Shown: positions 52,601 through 62,712 of the stretch, piece after piece
Layout: each line of letters opens with the position of its first letter
Position numbering within the stretch: the stretch's first letter is position 1
Source: Pleodorina starrii
Lineage: Eukaryota > Chlorophyta > Chlorophyceae > Chlamydomonadales > Volvocaceae
Length of the DNA stretch: 64,000 nucleotides
Direction of reading: 5' to 3'
NCBI GenBank assembly: GCA_030267565.1
Contig: BRXU01000028.1
Span: 1,203,001 to 1,267,000 of the forward strand
Notes under the pieces: generated by a model
Database searches by the model: none
The model's input: the letters and a program-made list of their open reading frames with translations, nothing else
Told to the model about the DNA's origin: nothing
Made by a program: the position numbers and the translations under genes

Positions 52601-54151
52601 GCGCATACATCTTTGGACCGAATTCTGGACAATCAAGCGGTGGATTGGCCGAGAGCTTCACGGCACAACGATGATGTGAATGTGCGTGGCCGGCTGCCGC
52701 GGGGGGGCTGAGCTGGGCTGGCCGGCCCCCACCCCCAGATCACGCACGCCGTGATCCGAGCTGAAACGGCGAGGAAGTCGTTGGGGGCGCGCGTGGGAAG
52801 CATGGTCAAGTGCGGTCAGAGGGATGGAGCAGCTGCAGCTTGGTGGGTTATGGCGGACACACGGCCACACGGCCAAGAATGCTGTCGCGCGCGCCACGCA
52901 CGACACGGATGGAGCGGCGGCGTCGACGGTAACACCTAACACATACAGCCGTGAGCCCGGAAGTGGCGCAAAGTAGAACCAGGTACGCAAATACCCAACG
53001 GGGTTCCCCGACATTCCCCTTTTAATGGACGTCATATTTTTCATACGGTTGACGCTGCGACGGAGTAGTGCCAAACACGCAGCAGCTGGCAAGAAATCGT
53101 TAGCTTGGGGGCTACCTATTACATGAATACGGGAACCAAGCACGCCTATGATAGGTTGATCGCACCTTACAGCGGCTTGTTGGTCAGGGAACGAGTCCTG
53201 GGTGGGCGAGCCCAGATAATCGGCCTTGAGCCCTGGCAGGATTAGCACGGAGGTGTCGGACGCATTGCTCATCTCTACTGGCGGCCGGAACATCACCTCC
53301 ACCTGCGAACTCCCGTGAAGTACGGCAGGGAAGAGGCAGAGAGAGCGGGTAGGTGCATTTGTGTAAATGTATGCGGACGTCCAGCGCCCACCATGCAGGA
53401 CCATGCCAACCAGCCGATCGAACACAAGATAGGGCCCCCCGCCGGCCACCGCCCGGGCTTTTGAGACGAAAGCATCCGATTCATGGCATTATTGCAAGGA
53501 GATGGTGCTGATGTGAGATCTCCACAGCGCAACCGTAATAATTATATATTGCATGTGTATGTTTTCGCATTTGATCAGCAGCAGTGCATGCGATGCGAGT
53601 CGTTAGATAGTCATGGCGACCTCTTAATACTATTCAAATAACCTGCTTTTCCTGAGATAGTGCCAATGCACCGTTTTAGTTATCACCGCTTCATACGTAT
53701 ATATTGCAACTCGGAAGTAAGCCCGTCCCGGCTCGACCTGCTGTACCTGTCCTTCTCCGCAAATAAAGGTAAATTTATGTAGAGGTTGAATGTGCAAAAA
53801 CGTGAGAACCCAGGAGATTACTAAATTCTTGATGAGCGCGTTACAGGAACCGCGCGCCCGCCGCAATTGTTATCGCACCTCCACGGATCCATATAAGCCA
53901 AGGATCTCAATAATGTTACGACCGGTAGGAGACGATGTAAGCTTGGCGCTCAAGAGGACCTTGGCCGTGTACCTTCCGCTCGCCATTGCCACCCTCCGCA
54001 GGTAGTGCGGAACACCGACGTCAACATGCTTGTTCAAAACGATGTCCTGCTCTTCCTGGCGTGATGGACGTTGGTGCCAAGACACTAATCCGATCGCGAG
54101 GACCGAGAATACCGCGAGCAGGGTGACAAGCTTCCATTGGGCTTGCATCAT
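19646..54151 (-). CDS. Giant single-pass membrane glycoprotein (tandem paralogue 1; FMG-1-like by architecture)
   Basis: One gene of about 34.5 kb with at least 42 exons and about 4,000 codons. The ATG at 54151 starts a hydrophobic segment (LVTLLAVFSVLAIGLVS), which is a signal peptide or anchor. The ectodomain holds Cys-rich modules, Pro/Ser-rich tracts, two EF-hands, a (Gly-Ser-Ser)34 repeat and a C-terminal region shared with the downstream paralogue. The last two exons encode GAIAGIVVGSV followed by VGAIFLCFCCGCGAYLLS, one membrane helix, then a tail of 18 residues ending WHNPLYT. Many NxS/T sites fit an extracellular glycoprotein. Exon phases agree at all junctions except one: exon 24 (36885-37173) ends in phase 0 but exon 25 (33510-33929) starts in phase 1, so an exon is missing from my model or two genes abut there. 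Chlamydomonas FMG-1 proteins, about 4,400 residues with one C-terminal helix and tandem genes, are the best architectural match I know. A matrix protein is the alternative. Confidence 0.7.
20491..20546. repeat. 56-bp perfect palindrome
   Basis: The two 28-base arms are exact inverted copies with no spacer (centre AATT between 20518 and 20519). The outer ends are ATGCGTATGC and GCATACGCAT. It lies in the last intron of the giant gene, beside a TTAA tract and the 104-bp repeat. Confidence 0.95.
20545..20576. repeat. (ATTA)n tetranucleotide tract
   Basis: About eight copies of ATTA directly adjoin the palindrome. Similar tracts lie in other introns of the same gene at 28612-28636 and upstream of exon 10's donor at 48289-48312. 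Confidence 0.95.
20579..20682. repeat. 104-bp repeat, copy 1
   Basis: It begins GAGGAACTGGATAACAGC and ends CCACTAACCAAATCA. It is identical at all 104 positions to the reverse complement of 41539-41642. It contains the palindrome GTGCGATCGCAC and the hairpin ATGTTC..GAACAT. It sits immediately inside the donor of the last intron. Confidence 0.95.
23373..28444 (-). other. Giant gene exons 29-38: conserved membrane-proximal region
   Basis: Exons are 28444-28289, 28091-27987, 27828-27716, 27064-26941, 26746-26510, 26190-26080, 25886-25773, 25506-25365, 24949-24708 and 23672-23373. From 27064 onward each has a counterpart in the downstream paralogue at the same phase. Typical segments are HAYLDGLGVDMLRACASSL, YYPDPVAALMGRSVTYNHPV, and CTYFRAEALQLEFNVSYREI. 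The exon at 26941 ends in a GC donor (CAG|GCAAGC), as does its paralogue. Confidence 0.75.
24129..24660. mobile_element. Non-autonomous hAT-type element (516 bp) with 8-bp target duplication
   Basis: The element proper is 24137-24652. Its ends are CAGTGTTCGTATCTT and the exact reverse complement, and it is flanked on both sides by TTCACGAA (24129-24136 and 24653-24660). CA-starting terminal repeats plus an 8-bp target duplication are the hallmark of hAT transposons. The interior has many CGTTCGTCC/GGACGAACG subterminal motifs and no transposase. It lies in the intron between exons 37 and 38 of the giant gene. Confidence 0.9.
28612..28636. repeat. (TTAA)n tract in the intron between exons 28 and 29
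   Basis: Six copies of ATTA/TTAA in an otherwise mixed intron. Confidence 0.9.
28837..31980 (-). other. Giant gene exons 27-28: very large exon with (Gly-Ser-Ser)34
   Basis: Exon 27 (31980-29843, 2,138 bp) starts GPGSTSVLDLIAFLIRPRRL and contains LDQAQACLNVIVDAVVDAQQ, the long Gly-Ser-Ser repeat, and many Thr/Ser/Ala-rich stretches. Exon 28 (29535-28837) is Ser/Thr-rich and ends SLSDLDLEV. Low complexity here suggests an extended, glycosylated stalk. Confidence 0.75.
30834..31139. repeat. Coding 9-bp minisatellite, 34 identical copies
   Basis: CTGCTGCCG (plus strand) is repeated 34 times without a single change. On the coding minus strand it encodes Gly-Ser-Ser. The repeat also gives long artificial poly-Ala, poly-Leu-Pro and Cys-Arg frames in other registers; those are not genes. 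Confidence 0.97.
32389..33929 (-). other. Giant gene exons 25-26: Gly-rich hydrophobic segment and Gly/Ser repeats
   Basis: Exon 25 (33929-33510) is Gly/Ala/Ile-rich (GTAIGGPVGAAVSFIGNTIG) and then turns to DSSSDDGPDFFDWLLSNKNY. It could include a membrane-active or buried helix. Exon 26 (32832-32389) carries an imperfect Gly/Ser array encoded by CTGCTGCCG/CTCCCA-type triplets, and ends DLTEVLTLMSNYA. Phases between 25, 26 and 27 agree. Confidence 0.65.
32428..32592. repeat. Imperfect coding CTG/CTC/CCG triplet array
   Basis: Blocks of CTGCTGCCG, CTGCTCCCA and CTGCTGCTG alternate and encode Gly/Ser-rich sequence in exon 26. Unlike the exon 27 array it is heterogeneous, hence probably older. 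Confidence 0.85.
34577..34802 (-). repeat. Diverged direct repeat (two ~48-bp copies, 178 bp apart)
   Basis: GACAGTCCTGCTGATA... occurs at 34577-34624 and 34755-34802. On the minus strand both copies read as similar peptides (RHFGDKALAIYQQDC and RHFGYKALAVYQQDC), so the unit was probably coding when duplicated. It lies inside the 1.79-kb element. Confidence 0.65.
34915..35295 (-). other. Open frame inside the 1.79-kb element, possible decayed ORF
   Basis: The reading frame contains LMLKLSSLLYDTANTSVANL and LCTLVGNCTSS, which look protein-like. It could be an internal ORF of the element, a captured host fragment, or an exon of the giant gene. The phases of its candidate acceptors (2 or 1) do not fit the gap between exons 24 and 25. 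Confidence 0.3.
35550..35595. repeat. (CCCAGAA)n heptanucleotide repeat
   Basis: Six tandem copies, followed by a partial copy, inside the 1.79-kb element. Confidence 0.9.
35616..35656. repeat. Strong GC hairpin
   Basis: The 12-base arms GGGCGGGGCCCC (35616-35627) and GGGGCCCCGCCC (35645-35656) are perfect inverted copies separated by 17 bases, with a further small GCGC-TTCG-CGC stem in the loop. Confidence 0.85.
36672..36717. repeat. Inverted repeat (hairpin) in intron
   Basis: TTGTCATGCG, a 3-base bulge, and GAGCTGTTAC pair with GTAACAGCTCGCATGACAA around a 4-base loop. Confidence 0.85.
36885..37173 (-). other. Giant gene exon 24: Asn-rich, heavily glycosylable exon
   Basis: The exon starts with a cluster of N-glycosylation sites (NTTSNASVTTNGTTPNATF) and continues with an acidic Ser/Asp/Asn run and DIALGEASLSNWISDT. 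It ends in phase 0 at a CAG|GTATGC donor. The next recognised exon starts in phase 1, so one exon or a gene boundary is unaccounted for. Confidence 0.6.
38211..40394 (-). other. Giant gene exons 20-23: EF-hand pair
   Basis: Exons are 40394-40304, 39652-39465, 38989-38845 and 38360-38211. Exon 21 contains the loop DSNDDGLVSIDE and exon 23 the loop DADHDGDISQAD. Both match the EF-hand ligand pattern (Asp at 1, Asn/Asp at 3, Asp at 5, Gly at 6, hydrophobic at 8, acidic at 12). The second has Asp rather than Glu at position 12, which may lower calcium affinity. The two hands are about 100 residues apart, at roughly residues 1670 and 1770. Confidence 0.75.
40939..41413 (-). other. Giant gene exon 19: Ser-rich and hydroxyproline-type tract
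   Basis: A run of about 50 mostly Ser residues with some Gly, Asn and Thr is followed by RPSPPRPPPPRPPPP and repeated PPSPRPP units, then a globular end (RYALNDSAGTYYIGNYMV). SPP repeats of this kind are typical of hydroxyproline-rich cell-wall and surface glycoproteins of volvocine algae and form rigid rods. Confidence 0.8.
41539..41642. repeat. 104-bp repeat, copy 2 (inverted relative to copy 1)
   Basis: It reads TGATTTGGTTAGTGGCCTGG to GTTATCCAGTTCCTC on the plus strand and is the exact reverse complement of 20579-20682. It lies in the intron between exons 18 and 19. The flanks differ from those of copy 1, except that both have an ATTA-rich flank on the GAGGAAC side. Confidence 0.95.
41827..43873 (-). 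other. Giant gene exons 14-18: Leu-rich helical region
   Basis: Exons are 43873-43627, 43312-43190, 42839-42719, 42492-42409 and 42042-41827. The chain is rich in Leu and Ala (SSIELLLGALKLLEGAMLDV, VWMLAKLSGAQRLALLNTQD) with few cysteines, so it is probably alpha-helical. Phases agree at each junction. No family recognised. Confidence 0.65.
43874..44719 (-). other. 846-bp intron of the giant gene without recognised content
   Basis: The part near 43960-44110 is very GC-rich. From about 44155 it turns AT-rich, with repeated TTTGCGAG motifs. No ORF or terminal repeats were convincing. Confidence 0.4.
44720..45841 (-). other. Giant gene exons 12-13: second Pro-rich tract and Cys-rich domain
   Basis: Exons are 45841-45420 and 44975-44720. 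Exon 12 reads DLSELFSFLDKIDPTYFDKS, then RRPPPPPAPPPKGS, then a Cys-rich module with CFNRSVNVYSSCRDGKLTSQ. Exon 13 adds at least eight more cysteines (ACGPTCAPDCAQ, ASCCYDG). The cysteine density implies a disulfide-bonded extracellular domain. Confidence 0.65.
46610..47438 (-). other. Giant gene exon 11: helical exon with PNR repeat
   Basis: The 829-bp exon opens with a run of four Pro-Asn-Arg units encoded by the 9-bp repeat GGTTAGGGC (plus strand, about 47360-47400). A Cys-containing segment (YPYTACHASCFAPDG) and a long Gln/Glu/Ala-rich helical part follow. The 5' boundary at 47438 fits the phase, but its acceptor (CTCCAG) is weak. An extra exon between 47450 and 48348 is possible. Confidence 0.55.
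48349..51191 (-). other. Giant gene exons 5-10: first Pro-rich tract and Cys-rich modules
   Basis: Exons are 51191-51022, 50709-50424, 49994-49921, 49530-49411, 49181-49018 and 48663-48349. Exon 6 has a polyproline segment (RAPPPPPSPPRPPLP). Exons 7-10 then form repeated Cys-rich modules, with CTRANRTRTCADGSFGAWS in exon 9 and ARVRTCSTNATGAFSSWSSG in exon 10. The shared pattern, aromatic-PYG, RTC, then G-F-S/G-x-W, indicates an internal duplication. The look is that of small thrombospondin-like extracellular modules, but I cannot assign a named domain. Confidence 0.65.
52038..54151 (-). other. Giant gene exons 1-4: signal segment and N-terminal domain
   Basis: Exons are 54151-53879, 53740-53687 (or to 53746), 53302-52947 and 52298-52038. 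After the hydrophobic start, the chain reads SGRYTAKVLLSAKLTSSPTG, GRAYFRVAIYTYEA, FRPPVEMSNASDTSVLILPG and GGHLVLTAPTDPRDIQYTAM. The alternation of beta-type segments suggests a folded globular domain; I do not recognise the family. Junction phases agree throughout. Confidence 0.65.
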
Positions 54152-57100
54152 TCATTCGCGTAGATATATAGAAGCACAAATCTTCGAGTCCAATTATATG
54201 AATCACACCAGATAGTTCAACAACATTTCTGTCACTCATGGCGGTTGTTCGTACGTCGCGCCGCTCCTGTTTGGGCTAGCGAGGTGCACCAATTTCTCTC
54301 TTTGCAGCAGCGAGAGCAGCGCCAATCCGTCCTCTTGAGCACAGCAATGGGCCAAACGTGCCAACAAGAATTGACATTCGGGCTTCCCAAGCAACAAAGA
54401 CACCTATCTACCCAACATGCTATGTGGGGTGCGTGGAGCCCCGGCGCGTATGGTACGCACGTAGCGTCTTTAGGCTCGATTGCCCACCGACCATCTGCAC
54501 CCGCCCCTAGCTACATACATCGGCAAAACCTGAAAATAAATAAAACAGATTTCCACGCACCAAACCATTTCCTTTTCCCCGATTGTCGGTATGACGTTTC
54601 CTATTCGCGCTCATAGAGCTAGTTGCCTTCACACACGCAGCTGTAAGGAAGCAGATGCCCCGCCTCTTTCTTGCCCGCAAGGCGAAGTAGAGCAAGAGTG
54701 TGGCGTCGCATTATATATGAGCGCGTCCAGCGGCCGAGGCCCCCGCGCGTGGGCGGGCGGCGGCACCAGCATCAAGGTATGTAACGAAGGTCAGCGGCTC
54801 GCGACAACCCGGTCCCGCACACGTGCGGGTACAGACACGCACCCATTATTAAGCCCATGTCGCCTCACCAACAGCAGCTTATCATCAGCACGCAGGTGAC
54901 CCACCTCCTTCCGGACTCGCCTGCCGACGACCTCGTTCCGAAGTCGCCATGCATCCAGACGCCCAGATAGAGTTACAGAACGATACCGCAGCAAAGAAAA
55001 TAAATAAAGGAGACGGCGTTCGAATGCATGCGGAACCAGAACCCACCGCAGCAATACGTATCGAACTGACGTACCTCTAACTTCACCATGGCGGGAAACG
55101 CAGCAACCGCGTTGCTGCCAAACCAGCAGCCAACCCAGACGGACGAGTACGTGCGACACGAGCACGTACAACGAACAGCGGCCCGAGCGCCCAAACAACA
55201 CATACTTACAAGTTACAACCCGACAAAATGTAGACTCGCCTGCTGCACTCAGAGCAGGGAGCAGCGAAGTGGGCGATGCGTTGCTGTGCGATTTGTCACA
55301 ACACACTGCGTAACTGACACAGCGTGTCGAAAGCCTTGATTGTACGCTCTACACCAGGAGTCCCCGCCTCGGTCAAGGATGGGAGAACGCCGCGGAATCT
55401 ACTCCGGAAGACGGGATCTGAGTGCCGTCACTCCGGCGATCACTGCCTGAGCTAGCGGGATGGAGCTGAGTGCCGCTCGTAATCCAGTACGGCAGGATCC
55501 CTAAGCCAGAGACGCAGGGTGTCGTGACAGATCCCTACCTGTCTGCTTAGTGCCTAGTGCATACGTACCCACCCGATAGGTAGGCAGGCATCAGGCCTGA
55601 TCTAGGTCTGGTCGTTTTGGGTCGGGTTGGTGAGATGTGGTGAGGATTGGGAGGGGAGAAGGGGGAGGGCGGTGGCTCAGTGCTGCTCTCAGTGTCTTTG
55701 AGATGAGGTTGGCCCAGGGCCGGGTCAGTCCAGGCCGGATGGTCTGATCGGGGGAGCCACCACCCCAGCCGGCTATCTCGTTTCGAGTGACCGCCCCACA
55801 GATGCTGCTGCTGCTGCCGCCTCGGCCTGTGCACGGCATGCATGTCACCAAATCCATTACATTAACACTATGGAGAGAGGCTTATGGTTTCAGGGTTTAA
55901 GGGTTTTAGGGGACGCTAGCTAGCTGCTGACGGTGTCGCACGCTTCACGTACGGCACCGGTGCCTGGGCAAAAGACTCTTCTTTTTGTGCCTGGCTAGCT
56001 AGCGAGCTACACATGTGGATCAAAGGCCGGACTTATGCTTACAATTTTTTGAAGAGAAATGCACAAGTACGTAAGGGAAAGGAAAGCGCGACGGAGAGAC
56101 CCCGCGGTGCGTCCATCTGGCCGCGGAAAGACGATGTAGCAATCCAAGAAAGGTGCGTGCACCCGATAGATAGGATCACGCGCTTGCGCGCTCCCCTCTC
56201 GAATTTGGTGAGGCGACGAAATCCTGCGCGTGACTCTTACGTCCGCGTGGCTCGGGTCAAACTCGCCGCGCACGCATGTACGTACGGCCCCCCAGCTACA
56301 AACAGATGTACCGCATCGCTCGGTGGCATGCCGTACATAAACATCACGCACCACCGGCACACACGTACGGCAGGCCGCCGCCGCGACAGCACACGTACGT
56401 GGCGACCACCGACCACGCAGCCAATCAACCTGCTAACGCCGAAATAAACATGTCAAATGTTCGTTCGGGCTATTGCGGAGCCATTCCTCAAGGCCTCGCT
56501 GCGCCGCGGCGTCGCTCCGGGGGATGCTCCGTCCGGGAATATGTGTCTGAGGCGTTTGTACCTCTATCAATTTATCGGCGCTACACCGTCGCTCGCTAGA
56601 TAGGGCGCCAACCAACCAACCAGGTGCACCCGAGGACTAACGAACGGGATCGGAGCGATTTTTAGGAGGGCCGCGCGCGATGGCTTACCGACTAATAACC
56701 GACTAACCGGCGTTCGGAAATGCATACGTGTCATGATCTTGCGAACGGCAAACAAACAAATACCGAAGGCGCGTAAACGTAGCTGAGTGCGAGACTCGAA
56801 GCACAGCCATCCAGCCATAACAGCGACTCACTCTAGTTCGCATCCAAAAAGAACAAGAGCGCCCGCCGTTATACCGGTACTTCTTTATGGTTGGCCCTCA
56901 TCATTAATGTCCTCACAGCCCACCTGCGTGCCCCGCGTTGCGCGCAGGTAGGTAGGAGCCTCGAGGGCAATTCATCGAACCAACCAACAACATGACACGC
57001 CCGCCGCCTCGGCACGCACGCACGACATACAGCCACGCATGACTGCTGGGGCGCTGAATGAATGCACTCGAGCGAGCGAGCGAGCGGGAGCAACGAACTG

Positions 57101-58278
57101 GACGAACGATCGAAAGAGCGAGCGTGATCACGCACGAACCGATTTGTTTGTTTTTTGTAAGCTTGGGTGCGTCAAGGGCCGCCAGGACTGAAGCAAGGCG
57201 GCATGGGCATTTCGGTGCGGAATGAGCCGCGCACAACGCACGCGCGCGCTCAAGGCACGCGGGGGCGAGGCTCGAAGCGACGGACGGAGGACAAGAGGGA
57301 GCCAAGATATATCTTGGCTTTCTCTCGTCCTTCCAAGTTATGACAATGGAATCCACATTGACTGATGAAAGACGGATAATAAGGGTCGTTAGATACTAAC
57401 CTGAGCAGCAGGTGCGTGGCTATGGGCTAGGTGGCCCCGAATAAAACTAACGACAGTAAAAACAGCAGTGGAGTCAGCCGCCGACAGGCGCCGCCGCCGA
57501 CATACATAGATAGTATTTATCCACGCACGGAATCATCTATCTCGGCAGACTCATCAACACCAGGAAAGAACATATCCTACATTTTCGGTCATCGGTAATG
57601 AAAGCCAGCAGCTGCCTGCAGTTGTAACTGGCGCATAAGCAAGGCATCACATTAGCTAGCGTGGCATGCTTATGATTCGTCGTTTTGAATCATCAGCCAC
57701 AAACACGCATCGCGCATCATCAGCGATCCTCCCGCGGCAGCGGTGCGTGATTGGCCACATTGCTTGGCGCAATCGTAAAAGCCCGCCCCAGCAGCGCCCA
57801 ACCAAAATACTTCCAGTGCTTGCCTCCACGGCCGCCCTTTATGTTAGGATGCGCACATCCGTCCACGAACTAAACACGCGCCAATAATGATCGATACGAT
57901 GGATTGAAACCAACCAAGCATGCCGGCCAAGCCAATAATCATCTCACGGCCGAGCCCCTACCTCAATCAGCTGCTGTAAATCAACGGATGGAATGAAGCC
58001 GATTATTCAAAGAAAATTTAGACAGGCCGGCTGGTGGTGGCCCTAACGCGACGGCGGGGACGGAGCAACGAGCAAGCAAGCCGGCCGAAAGGGCACGCGT
58101 GGAATATGCCTCTGAGCCCCTCCCTCGAGGATCATCAGGCGCTGCATGTCTGTCATCATCTGGCGGCCATGCCATCCAGCGACCAAGTGCTGCGGCAGCT
58201 AGATAGGACCAGCCAGCCACCGAGTACGTGATAACATACGGCGGTAGCTAGCTAGCATAGGCGGGTTCGATTTGCTCG
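54152..58278. other. 4.1-kb spacer between the two tandem giant genes
   Basis: The spacer contains the upstream region of paralogue 1 and the 3' UTR of paralogue 2. I find no convincing gene. A minus-strand frame near 55590-55857 and others are open by chance, or are relics I cannot place. ACGTACGTAC and GCTAGCTAGC motifs and several small palindromes are scattered through it. Confidence 0.45.
57300..57319. repeat. 20-bp perfect palindrome
   Basis: AGCCAAGATATATCTTGGCT is fully self-complementary. It lies in the spacer between the two giant genes. Confidence 0.95.
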
Positions 58279-61200
58279 CTACCAGGGCGCGCCGTCGGCC
58301 ACCTTGTTCTTCTTGGTCTTCATGACGACCACCACAATGATGACGACGATGATGGCCGCGCCAACTGTGGTGCAGGGCGGCGGGGAAGGGGGACGAAGGG
58401 GGAGGGAGGAACGAAGCCGGGGCAAGTTCACCACCCGGCAGCAGCAGCAGCAGCAGCAGCAGCAAAAGTACTATTTAGGAGCAGATGCAGAAGCAACGTC
58501 TGGTAGCTAGCGCATTTCCGCCACCCACCCGCGTGCGTGCCCGCCCCTGCTGACTCACCCACGCTGCCGATGACGATTCCCGCGATAGCCCCGGCGCTCA
58601 GCTTCTTCTTCTTTTTGTATTCGGGGACTGCGTTGGCGTCGCCCGGAGTCAGGCTCACGGAGGCCACCTGAACCTTGGCATTGATGCCGTACGTGGCCAG
58701 AGCCTGCTCCAGAAGGCCTGTTTGGGAGTACGACAGTACGGCGGTATACGAAAAGGATAGGTACATGTTGACGGCGCTGGGCGCGCGCGGTGATTGAATG
58801 TCCTGGACGATCATCTATCATCATCAGTAGTGTCGTCCAGCTTTCGACTAGCAGCTATCCATTCAGCAGGGATTCAGCATCCCTTTCAACTACCGGTAAC
58901 TTGTGTAAACTTGACCACATAACTGCATACTTCCCTTGTGGGAACGAATCCTAAGCGAGTAATAAGTTGCAACTGGTTTCCATGATGCGTCCATCCGCCT
59001 CTATTTGCTGCAGCAGCTGCGTGTGCTAAACCAAGCAATGCACCCACACATATATACAGTCCACCCGCCCTTCTCACTGTTCGCTCTGTCGCCGTTGTTC
59101 AGCAGCCCGGACGCCTGGTTGCCTGCCACCACGTCCATCTCCGAAGTCGTCACCGCCACCGACACCGAGCCGCCTGACTGCAGCCGGCGGCGGCGGCGGT
59201 AGACCAGGCGCGCCGGCGCCGTCACCGCCGCCAGCGAGCCGTCACTGCCGCCGCCAGCTGCTGCCGCGTCGGTAGCGCCCCCGGCGGTAGCGGCGGAATG
59301 CCAGTGGTGACCGCGAAGTTGGGTCAGGGGCTCCAGGACGAAGTCGTCTGAGTCGGCGTCGTCGTCTGAGTCGGTGTTGGTTGCGATGGCGCTGCGGCGG
59401 CGGCCACTGATGGCGGCGGCGCCGGCGGCCACATTCTGGAGGACGGTCTGTAGATAGATGGATGGGCGGCGGGGAACGGGGAACGGGGGCGGGGCGGTAG
59501 GATGTAACCTAAGTAGGCAACCTTGCTTGACGCTGCGCGTTACACCGCTCGCTCGGCGCCTATTTGGGGTAGACAACAAGGAAAGGTACAATTGCCAGCA
59601 AACGTGAACGTACCGTACCGGCCGCGAGCAACAAATTAACCACCGTTTTCACAGATGGATGTGGATCGCACACGCATACCCAACCAACCAATCAACCAAC
59701 CAACCAACCAACCAACAGCACCGCAGCTCGCATGACGTCGTCCTCACGTACCCTTCCGACGCCGACAGGGCCCTGGAACATGTACGCCTTGATGCCCTTG
59801 ATCAGATTGTCTGCGGTTTCGCCCTGCAGCGACTGCGCCGAGATGCCGCCCAGGTTGAGGGTGACGCTGACGCTCACCTGCGGGTTGTGACCAGTGTGTG
59901 TGTGGGTGTGTGCGGTTAATTACGCCGCGTTGATTACGCCGCGTTGCGAATCGGTGTAATACGGAAGCAGTACGGAGTACGTAGCATTCGTACCAGATTC
60001 CTGCTGTACGTATCAAGCAGTTCGTCATCATGTTACGTCCCATTGGATTGCGCGCGTTTGTACACGCAGAGCGAAGAAGCTCAAACATTTCAGTCGGAGA
60101 AAGAAACGTGGCGGGCCCTGCTAGCTGCTGGCTGGTGCATCCACCCTGCATGCATGCGCCAATGAACTTACCTGGCTGCTTGGCTCGGAAGTGAATGACG
60201 CCGGGAACGACACGTACGACCCATTGCTGCTGTTGCGGGCCGCGCGCGCCGCCGGCGTGACCGTTGTGTACGACGCATTGAGCGCCGTGAGCGGCCGCAT
60301 GCTGTTGTTTGTCGTACGGTACGAGCAAAGGTCGGCCAGCGGCGTCAGTTGGTTTGTCAGCTTGGTGGAGGGAGTGAAGGGGTCGGCGGTGGTGGGGGAG
60401 GTGGGCAGCAGGCCGGCGGCGAGGGCGTCGGAGTCTTCACCGGCGGGGCTGGAGAAGAAGTCGGAAGACTGCGGGGCGGGGGACGGCGTGCGTGGTGGGG
60501 CGGGCAAGGAACGTTGGTCATGCGTGGAAGGGCAGGGATGCGTGCAGGGTTGCTATCTTAGGATAAAAATATCTATTTGCCCAAAAATTTGAAACTTTAT
60601 AGAAGTTTTTTTTACGATTTTGAGTGTCCAGTAGGATATTTTAGGGAGAATTCTGACCATACAATCTGATCATCCATAGAACTTCGGAAGCCCATTTCCC
60701 CATAAAATCACGTCGCCGGCTCCCTCCCGACGGCGAAAAAGATGTTTTCGGCTCCGAACAACTGTGCTGGATATTACTGAAAACAAGTTCCTACATTGCA
60801 CATGGTCATGGTTGATATCTGGCCACTGCACACAGATACTTTTGGGCCTTCCCAGCCAAAAAACTTCTCGTCATCCATAGAAGTTTTTGGAACATTTGAG
60901 CAACGAATATCTGAGCCCGTAGATACTCCCGTCAAGGAAGATAGCAACCCTGGATGCGTGTGTCATCGGCGGTTAGAAACCTGCTGCTTGTGATGACTGA
61001 CGCATTGTGACGAGTGCATCGAGAGACCGTGAGAGGTATGTATGTAGATATGCATGTGCATATGCTGCTGTCGTACCTTTGAGCCCAGGAATGCCGTAGT
61101 GAGGATCTCGCGGTACGACACATTGAACTCGAGCTGCAGCGCCTCCGCCCGGAAGAAGGTGCATGGCTTGACCAGGCAGTCGGGCAAGGCGGCGGAGGCG

Positions 61201-62656
61201 TTGCTGCCCGAAGCGAAGCCCGCCTGGCCGGCTCGCGGCCTGTACTGCAGCAACCAGCTGCCGTACGGGCTGAAAAGCGAGGCACCCAGGCCGGCCGATT
61301 CCGCACCTGCATGCAGAAGTTGCCAGGGGTAGGTTGCAAGCGAGCCGCGGCGAATCCCGGCGAGAGTTCAGTACTTTGTAGTCGGATGCAGCAGCTTCGT
61401 CACAGAAACGTAACCTGCGGCAGCTTTACATACTACACACACACATGGACATTGACACACACACATGGACAAATACACACACATGGACAAATACACATGG
61501 ACATACACACATGGACATATACACATATATACACACTACACGCAGCAGGGCGCGACACGGCAAGGCAATGCACGGCACGCACCGTCCGCGGGCACGTAGG
61601 AGGTCGGGGCGCCCATGCTGGGGCAGAAGACGTTGCAGTACGATGCTGGTACGGGATGGTTGTACGACACGGACCGGCCGATCAGCGCCGCGACGGGGTC
61701 CGGGTAGTACAGAGAGACGGGGCCCTGTCACGGGGGAAGTGCGAGGAAGCACGAAGCAGGGAAATGCAAATCAGCCATACATCTCCTTTTGCCCGATCGC
61801 CAAGCACGCAGCGCGGCGCAGCGCAGCGCAGCGCGCATCACTCGCTATATGTACGCGAAGCTAGCTAGCTGTTATGCGTTTTCCAGCAAAACGAACACAC
61901 GCTCCCGCACACGAGTTTCTTGTATTGTACCTCTTGTAGCGTTTCTGCCACTCCACAACCAGCTAGATAGTGTGCACCATCTCGCACCCACCCACTCATC
62001 TATCTACGTCGCCATGACGCCCATCCATGTAGGTACACCGTACAAAGTCGTACTCATACGTACGCCATACCTACCTTGACCGCAACTGCCACATCGGCGT
62101 CAGCAGAGGGCAGCGACAGCGACGAGGCACAGGCTCGCAACATGTCCACTCCCAGGCCGTCCAGGTAGGCGTGGTTGGCCACAGCAGACTGCAGGCATAG
62201 CATGGAGTATTGCAATGTTCAGGCGTTCATAAAATGCAAATTCGGAGCGAGGGTCAGGGACGCTGCTGGGTTTCGACGACACGGGTTAGTGTCCCTGCTG
62301 CGCGTCCGAATAACGAAATACAATCGGCCCGTTGCTGAAAGGTATTATATGATATGGCGCATGAATTATATATATATATATGAATTATATATATGAATTA
62401 TATGAATTATATGAATTATATGAATTATATGAATTATATATATGAATTATATGAATTATATATATTATATATTATATATTATATGAATTATATATATATT
62501 ATATTATTATATGAATTATATATATATTATATATTATATATTATTATATTATATTATATTATTATATTATATATTATATATTATATTATATTATATTATA
62601 TATTATATATTATATATTATATGAATTATATATATATTATATATATGAATTATATG

Positions 62657-62712
<56 letters not shown>

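Noticed and set aside
55547..55857. Minus-strand frame in the spacer between the giant genes
   Set aside because: No recognisable motif, Pro-rich shadow composition, and no splice or start context.
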